Notes: generated by a model from the sequence alone, not told the origin. 35,896 nucleotides of DNA from Beroe ovata (GCA_946803715.1 CAMPET010000021.1:143305-179200), one strand, 5' to 3'. Positions 1 to 26,160 are shown, counted from the first letter of the stretch. Numbers and translations: made by a program.

Positions 1-15
1 CTCACCCACACACAA

Positions 16-46
<31 letters not shown>

Positions 47-58
47 CACAGACACACA
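1..58. repeat. (CA)n microsatellite
   Basis: The window opens in an imperfect CA dinucleotide run interrupted by CAAA and CAGA variants. It probably continues to the left of the window. No coding role is visible. Confidence 0.9.
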
Positions 59-1245
59 CTAACGGAGTTGGGAGTTCTAATTAGAGATCATGGAATGTGC
101 AAACACGCTCCTGATAACACAAAACTCAATTATCCGCGCCTGAATTTGAACATAGGGGATCGATACAGTTTCAAATGAGTTTCATGCAAAAAAGATGGTG
201 GATTAGTAAACAATAGCTGGAAAATATTGATTTGTCGACTATCTAAACTTGATCTCATCTACAGTAGGTACGTCTATTGTCTATCTTTTCTTTTTTCCTT
301 GTTGTCGTGGCAAATAAATTATGTTATAATAGCCCAGCACGAACTATCATTATTACCCAATAATCAATATGTGATCACATCTGTATATACTGGGGAATAG
401 ACATGAATCTCAGATGAACATCTATACGTTTTGATTCGATTCTGAATGCAGTGCCCAGTGCTTACAGTGACTCTCTGTATCTATGTAGTATGTACACACT
501 ATACATAGAGCTATGAATTATCATACATACAGCAATTATACGATAGTTCCTAGTGATATAGAAGCTATAATGAATCGTTTATTTCCATTATGAATTTGCT
601 GACTTTTGGACAGATTAGGACATCGAAAATTTACATGCTATTAGTATCATTCTGTTCTCCCACTATTTGAAACTGTCGTGATGACATATTTGTGACTCAC
701 ACATTGCATCATGAGCAGACTTGACTGTTGACCGAATCACACAGGGTTACATCACTGCCATAGAGTCATGTTCCATAACATCATCATTTTACATGGAGAA
801 GTGGTCCCTGCTGATCACGCATTATGCAATTACACGGTGAATGGTAACTTGTATACCTTTCTATGATAACTGTGATGTGTGTATAGGCAACTATTATAGA
901 ACACTAATGAGTCAATGATGATATATAATGGTTTAATTGCTCATCATTTTCACCTCCTGTACTATAAAACGTGCCATGTGTTATGTCATCAAATGTGGTA
1001 TGATGAGAAACTACTACTCACTGACCAAAAGTTGGTGTTGACAGTCTCTAATCTCTAGGGAGATACTGCGGACCAACTGTTGCTGCTGCTGTTGTTATTG
1101 TTGTTGTTGTTGTTGTTGTTGCTGTTGTTGTTGCTGTTGTTGTTGTTGTTTTTTGTTGTTGCTGTTGTTGCTGTTGTTGTTGTTGCTGTTGTNNNTTGTT
1201 GCTGTTGTCGTTGTTGTTGTTGTTGCTGCTGTTGTTGTTTTCGTT

Positions 1246-1276
<31 letters not shown>

Positions 1277-2247
1277 TTGTTTCTGTTGTTTCATATCGTG
1301 TACCACTGTATTGAGCCATTTTCAATTTGGCAATTTGATAACATTATGGTTATTTTCAACAGCTCTTGAGGAATAAAACGCAGAGTATAATGAGTGGATT
1401 AATTTACTTTATCTTCAGCACTTTGATAATTCATTTATTTAAAGCGTGATGTTCCAGATTTCTGTGACATGGTCTTGTATTCAAATAGGTCGATTATGCC
1501 AGGAATATATCGATGCATTGTAATGACTGATTACTGTCGAACGGTTATAAATCCACGCATCATGGGCCCAAATTCAGACACCATTTTCCCATCTCGCATG
1601 ACTTGCAGTAACGCGCGACCACCTTTCTTATCAACAAACCGTACAAAATTTAGGACAACGCGCACGTACGTATACGTAGCGTACACATGTGCTTTGTTAA
1701 CCGTAACTTCCCGCGCTGCATACCACTCAACTGTCAGTTTTGATCTATATAAACACAGTTGTTTGTTTGGACAACTAAAAGGATTTTCATCGCAACATCT
1801 CATTTAATATCTCATCACCTAGAACAAGAATTACGCCTGACGCCTGTGCTTCATAAAATGGATATGCACTGGTGTTCGGTATTTGATAATATGATGATAT
1901 AAGCATCAGTAGATACATACTGCTGATAATCAATCCTATCAGTAACAAATCAAAGTGATTAGAGAACCTATGATCATGGAACATTGGAACCTATTTCCTA
2001 TTAAACCTAAGCATTTGCAAAATGTAAGGTTACCAATTATTCGCCGTACTGTTCAATGTTCATAAACGGGGCATTCCTTTAGCTATTTAAACCTAATACC
2101 TATTATAGGTACCAGATATACCTAAAACGCCTCGAATTCGGCCCTAAGTGGGAGTCTCATAATTATACATAGCAGGTTGATAACTAGATAATACCTCTAA
2201 TTCGATGTGATCACTGCTCAGTGTCTACCATATTCACTCAGCAACAC
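59..2247. other. Non-genic stretch, no gene recognised
   Basis: AT-leaning sequence downstream of the FBF1 stop codon. The open frames present (for example about 1469–1807 plus and 1531–1803 minus) show no domain, no low-complexity protein signature and no coherent splice partners. Apart from the trinucleotide repeat at 1080–1290 I see nothing supportable. Part of it may be the FBF1 3' UTR; no polyadenylation signal was found close to the stop. Confidence 0.6.
1080..1290. repeat. (TTG/TGC)n trinucleotide repeat with an unresolved gap
   Basis: About 210 bp of TTG and TGC triplets with occasional TTT and TCG interruptions. Three N bases at 1193–1195 mark an assembly ambiguity, so the true length is unknown. 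Translation gives poly-Leu/Cys or poly-Gln/Asn depending on frame; none is attached to a recognisable gene, so I treat it as non-coding. Confidence 0.9.
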
Positions 2248-17042
<14,795 letters not shown>

Positions 17043-17513
17043 CCCTACCTCAAATTCTTTCAAATTTACAAAAATCATAGTTGCAATAAAAATGCACAGG
17101 AGGGAAATTTATGAAAGGCACAAAGCAATCTGATGATTAAGCATAGATTACTTAGAAATTATCATGACCAAATGACCCAAATCCCAATTGACTTCATATC
17201 AACTGTATACAAGGTTCAATCATCTGAAGTATCATGATCAAATGAAAAACAATGAGTTGTTCAAATTCCAGCTTTCCTTTGCATCATGAGAGCACTTTCG
17301 AGTCCAAGCTTTAAACTTAAACCATGAAATATGAGTAACTGATTACCATTTAGATGCATATTATGTCAATAGTGCATTTACTATTTAGGTTTAAACTATG
17401 TTCCCTCTGCTGAATTGAATTCAATTGCATTGAATAGATACTTCAGGTCCTCACGCCTTCAAATTAAAAAATCAGAAATGGGTTTGATTTCAAATACTCA
17501 AATGCATCCAAGA

Positions 17514-17790
17514 ATCAATGATTTATTTAAAAAATATTAGATCGAACTTTTTATTAATACTCGTCGAATGTTCATGTTATCTGATGCGTGCACGCATCAG
17601 ATAAAATTCGGCAAGGCAGACGTCATGACGTCTGCTTTGCCGGATGCTCATGCTATCTGTCCACTGTGGCACGCTGTTTCTTGCGCGCGCCGCGCGCAAG
17701 GAACAGTGGACAAATAACATCCAGCAATGCAATATATTGATGGATCAGCGCGCGAAAAACATTGCATTTGCATGTGCACACGTTGCGCGC
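17514..17790. repeat. Palindromic element, copy A
   Basis: First of two directly repeated units. It contains a perfect 28-bp palindrome at 17577–17604 centred on GTGCAC, a 34-bp palindrome with one mismatch at 17609–17642 centred on GACGTCATGACGTC, then a GC-rich hairpin with arms 17674–17689 and 17691–17706 (one mismatch). It ends with ATTGCATTTGCAT. No open frame of note; looks like a non-autonomous foldback element. An N lies just beyond, at 17807. Confidence 0.8.
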
Positions 17791-17856
17791 CCCTGTTCTA
17801 CTCAGTNAGATAAAAATAAATAATTTGATAAGATAAAACTTAAAACACATGATTTA

Positions 17857-18135
17857 TAATAATGATTTATTTAAAAAAATATTAGATCGAACTTATCGAA
17901 TGTTATCTGATGCGTGCACGCATCAGATAACATTCGGCAAGGCAGACGTCATGACGTCTGCCTTGCCGGATGCTATCTGTCCATTGTGGCACGCTGTTTC
18001 TTGCGCGCGCCGCGCGCGCTTTCATCGATGGAGGTACTGCGCGCGCCGCGCGCAAGGAACAGTGAACAAATAACATCCGGCAATGCAATATATTGATGGA
18101 TCAGCGCGCAAAAAACATTGCATTTGCATTGTGAA
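17857..18135. repeat. Palindromic element, copy B
   Basis: Second direct repeat, nearly identical to copy A. Here the palindromes are longer and perfect: 40 bp at 17897–17936 and 34 bp at 17935–17968, overlapping by two bases. A following GC-rich hairpin carries an additional CGCGCGCTTTCATCGATGG-type insertion compared with copy A. Confidence 0.8.
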
Positions 18136-18159
18136 ATGTCATCATAACTTATGTTCTCC

Positions 18160-18247
18160 ACGCGCCTTCATTGAAGCGAAGGCCTGCTTCGGCTTTCGAT
18201 GAAAACGCGCGCGCAAGAAACAGATATCAGATCATAAAATCTGACAA
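18160..18247. repeat. GCGCGC hairpin with CAGATnATAAAATCTGACAAG tail
   Basis: Contains CTTCATTGAAG and GAAGGCCTGCTTCGGC-like inverted repeats, a GCGCGCGC run and the tail motif ATCATAAAATCTGACAAG. The same order (CTTCATGAAG, GCGCGCGCG, AAAACAG, ATTATAAAATCTGACAAG) recurs at 26100–26153, so this is a dispersed repeat end. Confidence 0.65.
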
Positions 18248-19498
18248 GTGCAATTCATATGTCGGCATGACTTTTATTTATTTTAATTTTTATTTATGAC
18301 TTTTGAATCAGGATGCAATTATGTTTGAATAATTTTCCTTGCTTTGAGTCTACTGTAGGTATCTGGTATGCTGTATTGTAACCAGTGTTAAATTTCTATG
18401 CATTTATTATGATAACATTTCAAGCATTGTACAAGTCTTTATATTTTATCAAGGTAGCCTGCAGATCATGATCTTGCCCTCATGAAGTGACCCTCGATAC
18501 TGTATTTATTCTTGAAAGATAATGGCGAAATATACTTTGACAGGTCCATTAAATGACAAATTATATGCTCAGAAAGTCCATAAATTTTGCTCAAATCTAT
18601 ATTCATTATTCATTGCACTGCCAATACACTTCCAGAATTAATCTTTGCAGATTTCTATAGTTGTTCAGATACACTGAATCTCAGTTAACATTTTAGCATC
18701 AATTTATTGAGGTAATGACTATTGACCAAGTAGGGAAGAAACTGGGAAAACTCAGCATCCCTATTATAATCTCACAAATTCTGTCTGTGCATATCATATA
18801 TCTTTGTCACGGCGTGCATTTTTGCTGTGTTGCTATGTGGTTGGGGTGGTTGTTAGGCAGAGATGTGAGAAGGTTGCACGTGCAAAAATGTAGTAGTCTG
18901 TAGGCTGGGAAGAGCTCTTTTCTTATTTTGCTGTTTTGATAAAGATGCTCTCTCTGTCGATAGGGAAGAGAACAGTTGCACATGCAATTTGATGCACGCG
19001 CAATGACACTCTCTGTTGATAGGAATTCAGCAATGGTGACTTTACTGTTGAAGCTTAGGCTTTGGCTGGTGTACTCTTTGGTTTTTGGTCTATCTTATAC
19101 GCTAAAATACATTGTTTTTGTTAACAATCATGCTACTTGAATACATGGAAGTCAAACAACTGGTTGAATACAATCATATCTCAGTGCCGATTATATGAAA
19201 TGACCGATTTGTTTCCAGATGTTCCTTCATAAAATGCATGTTTCGAGTGCTTTATTGCGTCTAGTCAACTTACACCCAAGTGCGGCTCAAGCCACTCTTT
19301 ATTATGGTATTGTCGTTTCAAATATACGTAGTGTCATAACCAATAGGTAGTGTATCACGCCGTCTTGACGGGTTTTCTAGTCATATATATATTGAGATGA
19401 TATAATTAGTGATCCATGGAATCGTTTTATTGATATTCATACATTAATTCATTTAACGATATTCATTTAACGATATACCTTCTTCATCTCAGGTAGTC

Positions 19499-20740
19499 AT
19501 GACTCAATATCTACCTGGAAACCTTCTAGCCCTCTTTGCACCCAGGGATCCATTGCCTTACCTTCCTCCTCCTCAACCAAAGCATTCAAATGAATTGTGC
19601 ACTCTTACTGGAATTGGATCCTATCTAAATCTGTTTGAAGATCCAGAGGATACTCCTATCCCACAAAAAGTCCCAACCAGAGCAGAAAGGCGTGAAGTGA
19701 AACGAAAAGAAAAGGAAGAGCAACAGAAGAATCTCATTGAGCAGAAAATGCAACTGTGGGATCCTCATAATGATCCAAATGCTACAGGAGATGCATTCAA
19801 GACTGTATTTATCTCTAGAATAAACTATGACACAAGAGAGGATAAACTACAGAGGGAATTTGAAGAATTTGGGTACATCAGGAAAATTCATATGGTGAAG
19901 GATGTCAGAAGTGGTAAACCTAGGGGCTATGCCTTCATTGAATACGAAACTGAAAAGGGGATGAGGGCTGCATTCAAGTATGGCGATGGTAGAAAGATCG
20001 ATGGTAAGAGGGTTGTTGTTGACATTGAACGTGGCAGAACAGTGAAAAACTGGAAGCCAAGACGATTTGGAGGTGGTCTGGGGGGAACTCGAATAGGAGC
20101 ACCAGAAGTGAACGTCACTCATTCTGGAAGGGTTGATCCTCGACAGTATCAGGAGAAGCTTGCACGAGCTCAGAGGATGCGTGAAAGAATGTTAAACATT
20201 GATTCCAAAGATGAGAATGAGAGGGCTCGGTCTAGGGAACGATCCAAATCACGTGACAAGTCCGAGAGAGCTAGGTCATCTGACCGGGATAGGTCTGTTA
20301 GAGATGATGACAAGAAAGATGACAGGAGAATGCCTCGTGCCTCTGACAAGCGAGACGACAGAGACAGGAAGGATGATGATAGACGGAGAGATAGGGACGA
20401 CTCTGACCGCAGGAGGGACCGTGATGGGGATCGGAAACGTGAGAGACGGGATGATGATCGTGATAGGGACAGAAAGAGGGACAGGCGGGACAGGGATGAC
20501 AGGAGAGACCGGGATAGAGACAGAGACAGGAACGGTGATCGGGATCGTGACCGGGACCGTGAAGATGACAAGGACCGGGTGCAGCAGGAGATCAAAGATC
20601 GGGATGCTAAAGAGCGGTATGATGATCGAGATAGGAGCAGAGAGGGTAGCAGGGACGTGAGAGGTGGTGGTGAGAACACTGCGGAACATGTCAAAGATGA
20701 ACTTATTGAAGAAGATGAAGCTAAACCAGATCTTGTTTAA
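19499..20740 (+). CDS. SNRNP70: U1 small nuclear ribonucleoprotein 70 kDa (U1-70K)
   Basis: Core protein of the U1 snRNP; binds U1 RNA stem-loop I and helps recognise 5' splice sites in the nucleus. A single exon encodes 413 aa. The N-terminus [20 protein letters not shown] is close to that of animal U1-70[17 protein letters not shown] at about 87–102 leads into one RRM with RNP2 VFISRI (103–108) and RNP1 RGYAFIEY (142–149). The conserved [19 protein letters not shown] stretch follows from about residue 178. The rest is Arg/Asp/Glu-rich with RD, DR and some RS dipeptides, ending in an acidic tail. The absence of introns contrasts with every other gene here; a 5' UTR intron ending just before the ATG is possible. 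Confidence 0.95.
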   Translation: MTQYLPGNLLALFAPRDPLPYLPPPQPKHSNELCTLTGIGSYLNLFEDPEDTPIPQKVPTRAERREVKRKEKEEQQKNLIEQKMQLWDPHNDPNATGDAFKTVFISRINYDTREDKLQREFEEFGYIRKIHMVKDVRSGKPRGYAFIEYETEKGMRAAFKYGDGRKIDGKRVVVDIERGRTVKNWKPRRFGGGLGGTRIGAPEVNVTHSGRVDPRQYQEKLARAQRMRERMLNIDSKDENERARSRERSKSRDKSERARSSDRDRSVRDDDKKDDRRMPRASDKRDDRDRKDDDRRRDRDDSDRRRDRDGDRKRERRDDDRDRDRKRDRRDRDDRRDRDRDRDRNGDRDRDRDREDDKDRVQQEIKDRDAKERYDDRDRSREGSRDVRGGGENTAEHVKDELIEEDEAKPDLV

Positions 20741-21137
20741 TGAGATATATTTTGTGGAAAACCATAATACACGAAACACTTAACTGAACAATTCTTCTCC
20801 ACGTTTATTGATTAAGTTTTGCATCGTTTGAGCTCCTAACTCAGCTTCTGTCATATCACAGGACACAGGCTCATAGACTTGCGCTGCCACTCAATATTAT
20901 CAAATGATATTGAACACAACTTGAAACTATTGACAACTATTTTTACTCAATTATTCTACAACTCACTTACGGTGATGCTGTCATTGAGTTAGTTTCACAA
21001 AGCTATTGAATTTATCCTATCTCAATTACAGTGTTTTACTGTCTATCACTCTATCGGCTATGATAAGCGACTGCATCAAATTGATTTCTGGGTGCATAAG
21101 TTTTTTAACAATCGGTTTGAACTCACATATCAGCAGG
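20741..21137. other. Intergenic gap between SNRNP70 and acyl-CoA oxidase
   Basis: About 400 bp that must contain the SNRNP70 3' UTR and the oxidase promoter. The oxidase frame stays open upstream to 21006, but the residues there have no family resemblance. Nothing else is recognised. Confidence 0.5.
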
Positions 21138-23790
21138 ATGGCTCTGGTGAAAAGCCTCAGGAATTTTGCCCTGAATCCATGCTCCTTGTCATCTATCAGA
21201 TGTCTGTCAGATCTCACAAAGTTGAGAGATTCCTGGAATCCCAACCCGTCATTCGACCCCAACATGATGACCCACTTCCTAGATGACCAGAACCAGGATT
21301 TACACGCCAGGATGAGGCATTTCCTCAGCACTGATAATTCATTCATTCCACAGTACAATCTGAGCTTGGAGGATGAGCGAGAGTTAGCGCTCAGGAGACT
21401 CAAAGCCCTGTGTGACGAGAAGTTCATTTCTGTTCATTTCTTCTCCACTAACCCGACAGCAGTGTTTGCTGCTCATGAAAATGCGTCAATTGTGGACGGA
21501 GCTACCGCTACCAAGATGACAGTACAGTTCAATCTGTTTGGTGGTAAGTGAGAACTACTTCCTGTTTAATTACCAGAATGAGACAGACACAGATTAATTA
21601 CCACCCCCCTTATTCTGCAACAAGAACTCATTGTATAGATCATGTAATGGACAAATGTTTTTTTCTGTCTACAACCCCTCCCTCCTTCCTCCCCAGGCAC
21701 GGTACTAAAACTGGGCACTGCGCGTCACAAGGACGTTCTCGACGGTATCGATAGTTTGACCAATATCGGTTGTTTCGGTTTATCGGAACTCGGATACGGC
21801 AACAATGCCGTGGAAATGGAAACTACCGCCAATTACGATGCAGAAACCGATGAGTTTATCATCCACACCCCAAGTGTTAAAGCGCAGAAATATTGGATCA
21901 CAAACGGTGCGGTCCATGCTAATCACATGGTTGTGTTTGCCCAGTTGATGGTGGGGGAGATTAACAATGGGATACATGGAGTCTTGGTCAAGATACGAGA
22001 TGAAGAAGGCAACACTATGCCAGGTTTGAATGGGTAGTTTTCTTGCCAGGGGACCATAGATACCTTTGTTACCATTCGTCAATCTCAGAATCTCACATTT
22101 CTAATGTGAGTTTATTTTATGTTGAAGTTATTGTTAAACTCTACTTCAGGAGTTACAATTCATGATATGGGAATCAAGATGGGACTAAATGGTATTGACA
22201 ATGCTAAGATATCATTTGATAATGTGCGAGTTCCCAGAGAGAATCTTCTCAATAAGGATAGTGAGGTTAGTTCGGGGGTCTAATATTGTGTGTCAATTGA
22301 AGCACAAATTCTGGGGTTCTATCATTAGCATAGAATCTACTTTCCGATGAATAAATACCTCAGAAGCTAAATGGTTCACTCCCAGTTCGAAGATCATTGA
22401 CCCTACTTTCCAACAAGTCAATACCGCGGGTGTCAGGCTATGCAGTATGCATGTTGATTAGTTTGCCTCATTTCGAGATACTTGTAACATTCCATATATA
22501 GGTGCTAGAAGGAGGGGAGTATGTGACTAACATCAAAGGAAACAATAGAGCCAGGTTCCTCAAGGTGGCGGACCAGCTTCTATCGGGCAGAATCTGTATT
22601 GCATCCATGTCTCAAGGTTTGTTAAGATATTCTTATCCGGGTTATTTTTCGACTCTAGTTTGTTCGATTCTCCTCTCCCCTGACACATGACAGCATTGCC
22701 CCATAATCACTCTCCATCCCCAGGTGCGAGTAAGGCATGCATGGCGATAGCACTGAAATACTCAGCTACGCGACTGACAGCCGGCCCGTCTGGAAAGAGT
22801 GATTACCCAATACTTGGTTACCAGCTACAACAACACGCTCTAATACCACTCCTCGCTAGAACCTACATCTACGACATTGCTCTCAAGCAGATACAGGCAA
22901 TGTACGCCAAGTTCTCGCTGCCCGGTCGCGACGTTTACACAGTATCTCACAGGGAGATTGTCATGATGTGTTGTGCTATCAAAGCAATCACGGGGTGGCA
23001 CATCAACACAGCCGCCACCATAGCCCGGGAACGGTGTGGCGGGCAGGGATACCTGGCGGCGAACAGGTTTGGTCCCGCAATCGCGGGTTCCCACTCCAGC
23101 ATGACTGCGGAGGGCGACAACAGTGTTCTCATGATGAAAGTTGTGATGGAGTACATGGCGGATATGGCGGTGAAGCTGAAACCGACCAAGAATTTCCCGG
23201 TATTTGTTCAGTTCATGGCAAGTGCTTATACGCCTGGTGTCATATTGCGCAGGGGTAAAGCCGGATCCGGTTCTGATGTGGAGTTCATGCGTCGCATTAT
23301 CGAACTCAGAGAGAAGCTACTGTTCATTGATGTGGCTAAGAAGATGGCAGTTAAGATGTCCGACAAAGCGGCACTGCGAGCGAAGCGGTTTGAGATTTGG
23401 TCAGAACAACACCAAGATCTTGTGCAGGCGGCCGGTCGGGCGTATTCCGACAAACTGATATCCGATATTTGTCACGAGAAGATTCAATCTGCCGATCCCA
23501 GCCTGCAGCCTGTGCTACAGAAGATGTATAACCTGTACTTGATCACTGTGATCCAGGAAAACATCGCTTTCTTCCTGACGAACAACCTAATTTCGCGTCG
23601 AGGCGCCGCATCACTCAGAGACGATTACGACAGACTAGTCAAAGAGATCGCACCCGACGCACTTGCCCTTGCTGAGGGATTCGGTATTACGGATGAGATG
23701 TTATCCGCACCAATTGCACGGGACTGGGAGCTGTTCAATAGTTACGATAATGCAGGTGAAATGCAGGAGTACGAGTCTAGAGTGAGATAG
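21138..23790 (+). CDS. Acyl-CoA oxidase (peroxisomal ACOX family)
   Basis: Flavoenzyme of the first step of peroxisomal fatty-acid β-oxidation (acyl-CoA + O2 to trans-2-enoyl-CoA + H2O2). Five exons: 21138-21543, 21697-22023, 22150-22265, 22502-22616, 22724-23790; phases sum to 676 aa, usual for the family. Recognisable blocks: KMTVQFNLFGG, GCFGLSELGYGNNA, TDEFIIHTP, KYWITNGA, GLNGIDNA, FDNVRVPRENLLN, and in the last exon RERCGGQGYLAANRFG followed by AEGDN, whose Glu (about 451) matches the catalytic base. It appears nearer invertebrate/plant ACX2-type oxidases than ACOX1. The start is the last ATG before family similarity (MALVKSLRNF); the frame is open further upstream. The C-terminus ESRVR lacks a PTS1, and no PTS2 is evident. 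The N-terminal 25 residues are basic and hydroxylated, like a mitochondrial presequence. Confidence 0.88.
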
Positions 23791-23851
23791 GGAACGATGA
23801 GTAGTGACCCTGTGATGTGTGAATGTGTTATGTGAATATATACGAGACAGT

Positions 23852-23857
23852 AATAAA
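23852..23857 (+). terminator. Polyadenylation signal AATAAA of the acyl-CoA oxidase
   Basis: Canonical AATAAA 62 bp after the stop codon on the coding strand. Confidence 0.6.
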
Positions 23858-24218
23858 CAGCTTCAGAAATGAGTTTTTGATGTGTTTATTTCATTGGTTA
23901 ACATCGCATCAAATCATTATTTCTGAATTCAAGGCAAATATGAAAAAAATTATTTCTTGTTCCATAGTTAAGTGGCCCTTAATCAAAATGAGATTTTGTT
24001 ATTGCGACATTTATTTTTTGTAGCTGTGAATATGTGATGCTGTATTTTGTGATTCCAATTTTCTCTAGTCCATGACTGTGGACTAACGTTGAATATGGCT
24101 GCGTTACGAACCGCATATTATGGAATGAAAGTGGAATACGTGATCTTGTGTCAGTACACTGACGTCGGACAATAGAAGTGCCACTTCAAACTGTAGTGTC
24201 ACAATCGTCTTTTTGGGA

Positions 24219-24290
24219 AAGCGCGCTGAGGTTTTCGATCGAATAACAGCGCAAAACGCGCGCTATCTACCAAAATTGCGCGCGAATTTG
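24219..24290. repeat. GCGCGC-rich short-palindrome patch
   Basis: Carries AGCGCGCT, TTTTCGATCGAA, ACGCGCGCT and GCGCGCG words in an otherwise AT-rich gap. Similar in style to the elements at 17.5–18.2 kb and 25.9–26.2 kb, but no long alignment was established. Confidence 0.4.
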
Positions 24291-24411
24291 ACTCAGTATT
24301 TCCACTTGTTTCTCTTAAACCATACATTGAAAAAAGCTCCCAATTGTGACTGATTATAACAATCACCAAGCAGCACATCTATAATATACCCACTCTACCC
24401 TAGCTGTGATC

Positions 24412-25566
24412 ATGCTAAGTCGCGGAGCAGTGATAGCTTGTAGACGATGTTGTGTGCGGTATCAGGCCACGACAAACACCGGGGCAACAGAAACCAATGA
24501 GAGAGCACATGATAATACATTTGGGGAAGAGGGGGAGGATTTTCCGGACGAGTATCCATCAGGTGACAAAACACTGTCAAATCGACACAATGCAATAAAA
24601 TATGTGAATGCTACCTTCAAAGATCATTTTCGGTTTTTATAGTTTTGTTTTGCCAACCTATCAAACCATCTTTCATATGTTTATGATCATAAGTTTGACT
24701 CATTTTCAGATAAGTACAGGCGATCAGAGGAAATGATTCAGCGTTTCCTGCGAGTAGATCACGCTGGTGAAGTTGGTGCTAATGACATATACGCTGGTCA
24801 GATGGCTGTTTTGGGGCGGTCCCATGTCGCACCGCTCATCAAGGTAGAGATATTGTTGTTGACCTCATCACTGGAATTCATGATCCCCTAATTCAGTTTC
24901 TATTGCTGCATCCCTTCATTCGGTGTGGTCAATGATGCCATTTCAGCATATGTGGGATCAGGAGAAAGTACACAGGGACACGATGAATGATCTGATTGTG
25001 AAACATCGAGTACGACCGACCGTTCTCCTACCCTTCTGGCGGACAGCTGGATTCGTACTGGGAGCTTCCACCGCATTGCTGGGTGAGTGTTGACTGTGTT
25101 GTAAGACTTAATTACGGTTGAAATGCCTCAGTCAACAAGTACCACTTTTTTGAAGTTTGTTGAAGTTGTCTTTCAATACATATAGTCCCATCCTGTTCAG
25201 GAAAGGAAGGGGCAATGGCGTGTACAGTTGCAGTGGAAGATACTATCGTTACCCACTATACCGACCAAATAAGAGAGATTATAGAACAAGGAAAGGAGGA
25301 TGAATACCCAGAGTTACTGCAGGTAATACGGCAATCAACAGCCACCCATCAATCAGGCTACACGTGTTTGGAGTCTTCTCTTATTTCTCATGTCACTGAC
25401 CCCCCATCTTCCAATTCAGATAATCAAGAAGTTTAGAGATGAGGAGTTAGAGCATCACGATACTGGGATAGAGCATGGTGCTGAGATGGCGCCCCAGTAC
25501 AAGCTCCTCTCAAAAGTCATCAAGCTGGGATGTCAGACGGCGATTAAAGTCGCTGAGAGAGTGTGA
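24412..25566 (+). CDS. COQ7: COQ7, 5-demethoxyubiquinone hydroxylase
   Basis: Di-iron hydroxylase of the inner mitochondrial membrane; carries out the penultimate step of ubiquinone synthesis (hydroxylation of demethoxyubiquinone). Five exons: 24412-24562, 24710-24843, 24947-25082, 25201-25322, 25420-25566; phases sum to 229 aa, near the usual 180–220 aa. An Arg/Cys-rich N-terminus ([18 protein letters not shown]) fits a mitochondrial presequence. Likely iron ligands are all present: E71 in [11 protein letters not shown]101 and H104 in DQEKVH, E153 in AVEDTI, and E190 and H193 in EELEHHD. The end AIKVAERV matches the family C-terminus. The start is the first ATG giving the presequence; residues 20–50 are an acidic linker not conserved in the family. 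Confidence 0.95.
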
Positions 25567-25750
25567 GTTAGGAGGGAAAGCTTGTGACCCAGATGATAAG
25601 AGAAAGATAAGCGATGTGGGCAGTTGCAATAATGTAATAGTGTGAGCAGTGGACAATGAACATTGAACAATCGCTAACTGATCTAAATATCTTGATCTGT
25701 AGGTGAAAACACCATATTCTGTAGGTGTTGATTATGTGATGAGAATAATG

Positions 25751-25756
25751 AATAAA
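25751..25756 (+). terminator. Candidate polyadenylation signal of COQ7
   Basis: AATAAA about 185 bp downstream of the COQ7 stop, the first canonical hexamer on that strand. Confidence 0.45.
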
Positions 25757-25857
25757 AAGTGAAATATATAAGAATCAAATATGTGGAATGGTAATGCCAT
25801 AGCATAAAAGGTTATAGATATTTGACTAATATATAATAACTTAGATTGTCTGGTTTT

Positions 25858-26160
25858 CTGATCCGATGCATGCATGCAATGCAAATGAATGCAATGTCTT
25901 TCGACCACCTCGCGCACGCGAGATACACTGCACTAGTGCACTGTTGTAGGATTTTACCCGGCCTACCGCGTCGGTCATCGGTGCGCGCGATTTTCAATCC
26001 GCCCCGGGATCTTATATCCGCCAGGAATAAAATCCCGCCAGCAATGCAAGGGTAAGGTGAAATTCTACAAAATTATCTGACCGCAGTTATACTGATCGCC
26101 TTCATGAAGGAGCGCGCGCGAAAAACAGAGGTCAGATTATAAAATCTGACAAGGGATTTT
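25858..26160. repeat. Palindrome-rich dispersed element
   Basis: Begins with GATGCATGCATGCA and AATGCAAATGAATGCAATG, which resembles the reverse complement of the CATTGCATTTGCATTG end of the 17.5–18.1 kb element. It continues with CTCGCGCACGCGAG and TGCACTAGTGCA palindromes and ends with the hairpin 26131–26150 (8-bp arms, ATAA loop) and the tail shared with 18226–18247. Confidence 0.6.

Larger units (their letters stand above)
17043..19498. other. Intergenic region between FBF1 and SNRNP70, repeat-rich
   Basis: Divergent intergenic space that should contain both promoters. It carries the duplicated palindromic element at 17514–18135 and a related tail to 18247. A segment near 17185–17230 (CAATTGACTT … CAATCATCTGAAG) recurs near 26454–26502. 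A frame at 18715–18903 has no recognisable product. The CAG at about 19490–19492, just before the SNRNP70 ATG, could be a 5' UTR splice acceptor. Confidence 0.55.
23791..24411. other. Intergenic gap between acyl-CoA oxidase and COQ7
   Basis: Contains the oxidase polyadenylation signal (23852–23857) and, at 24219–24290, a patch of GCGCGC-type short palindromes. A frame at 23823–24023 looks spurious. The COQ7 promoter should lie here; a TATAATATA-like run sits near 24380. Confidence 0.55.

Noticed and set aside
1055-1325. Poly-Gln/poly-Leu/Asn open frames over the trinucleotide repeat
   Set aside because: Simple-sequence DNA is open in several frames on both strands; no flanking coding sequence, splice sites or domain supports a protein.
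17514-18135. CRISPR array
   Set aside because: Only two long direct copies, no regular short spacers, no cas genes, and clearly animal nuclear DNA.
17653-18161. Short Arg/Ala-rich frames in the palindromic repeats
   Set aside because: Each palindrome gives mirror frames on both strands; the sequence is structural and repeat-derived.
18715-18903. A 62-aa hydrophobic frame upstream of SNRNP70
   Set aside because: No family resemblance, no splice partners and ordinary chance length for this composition.
20170-20779. Long Ser/Arg/Leu- and Ile/Val/Pro-rich frames on the minus strand and an alternative plus frame over the U1-70K tail
   Set aside because: They are shadows of the Arg/Asp/Glu-rich repeat in other frames.
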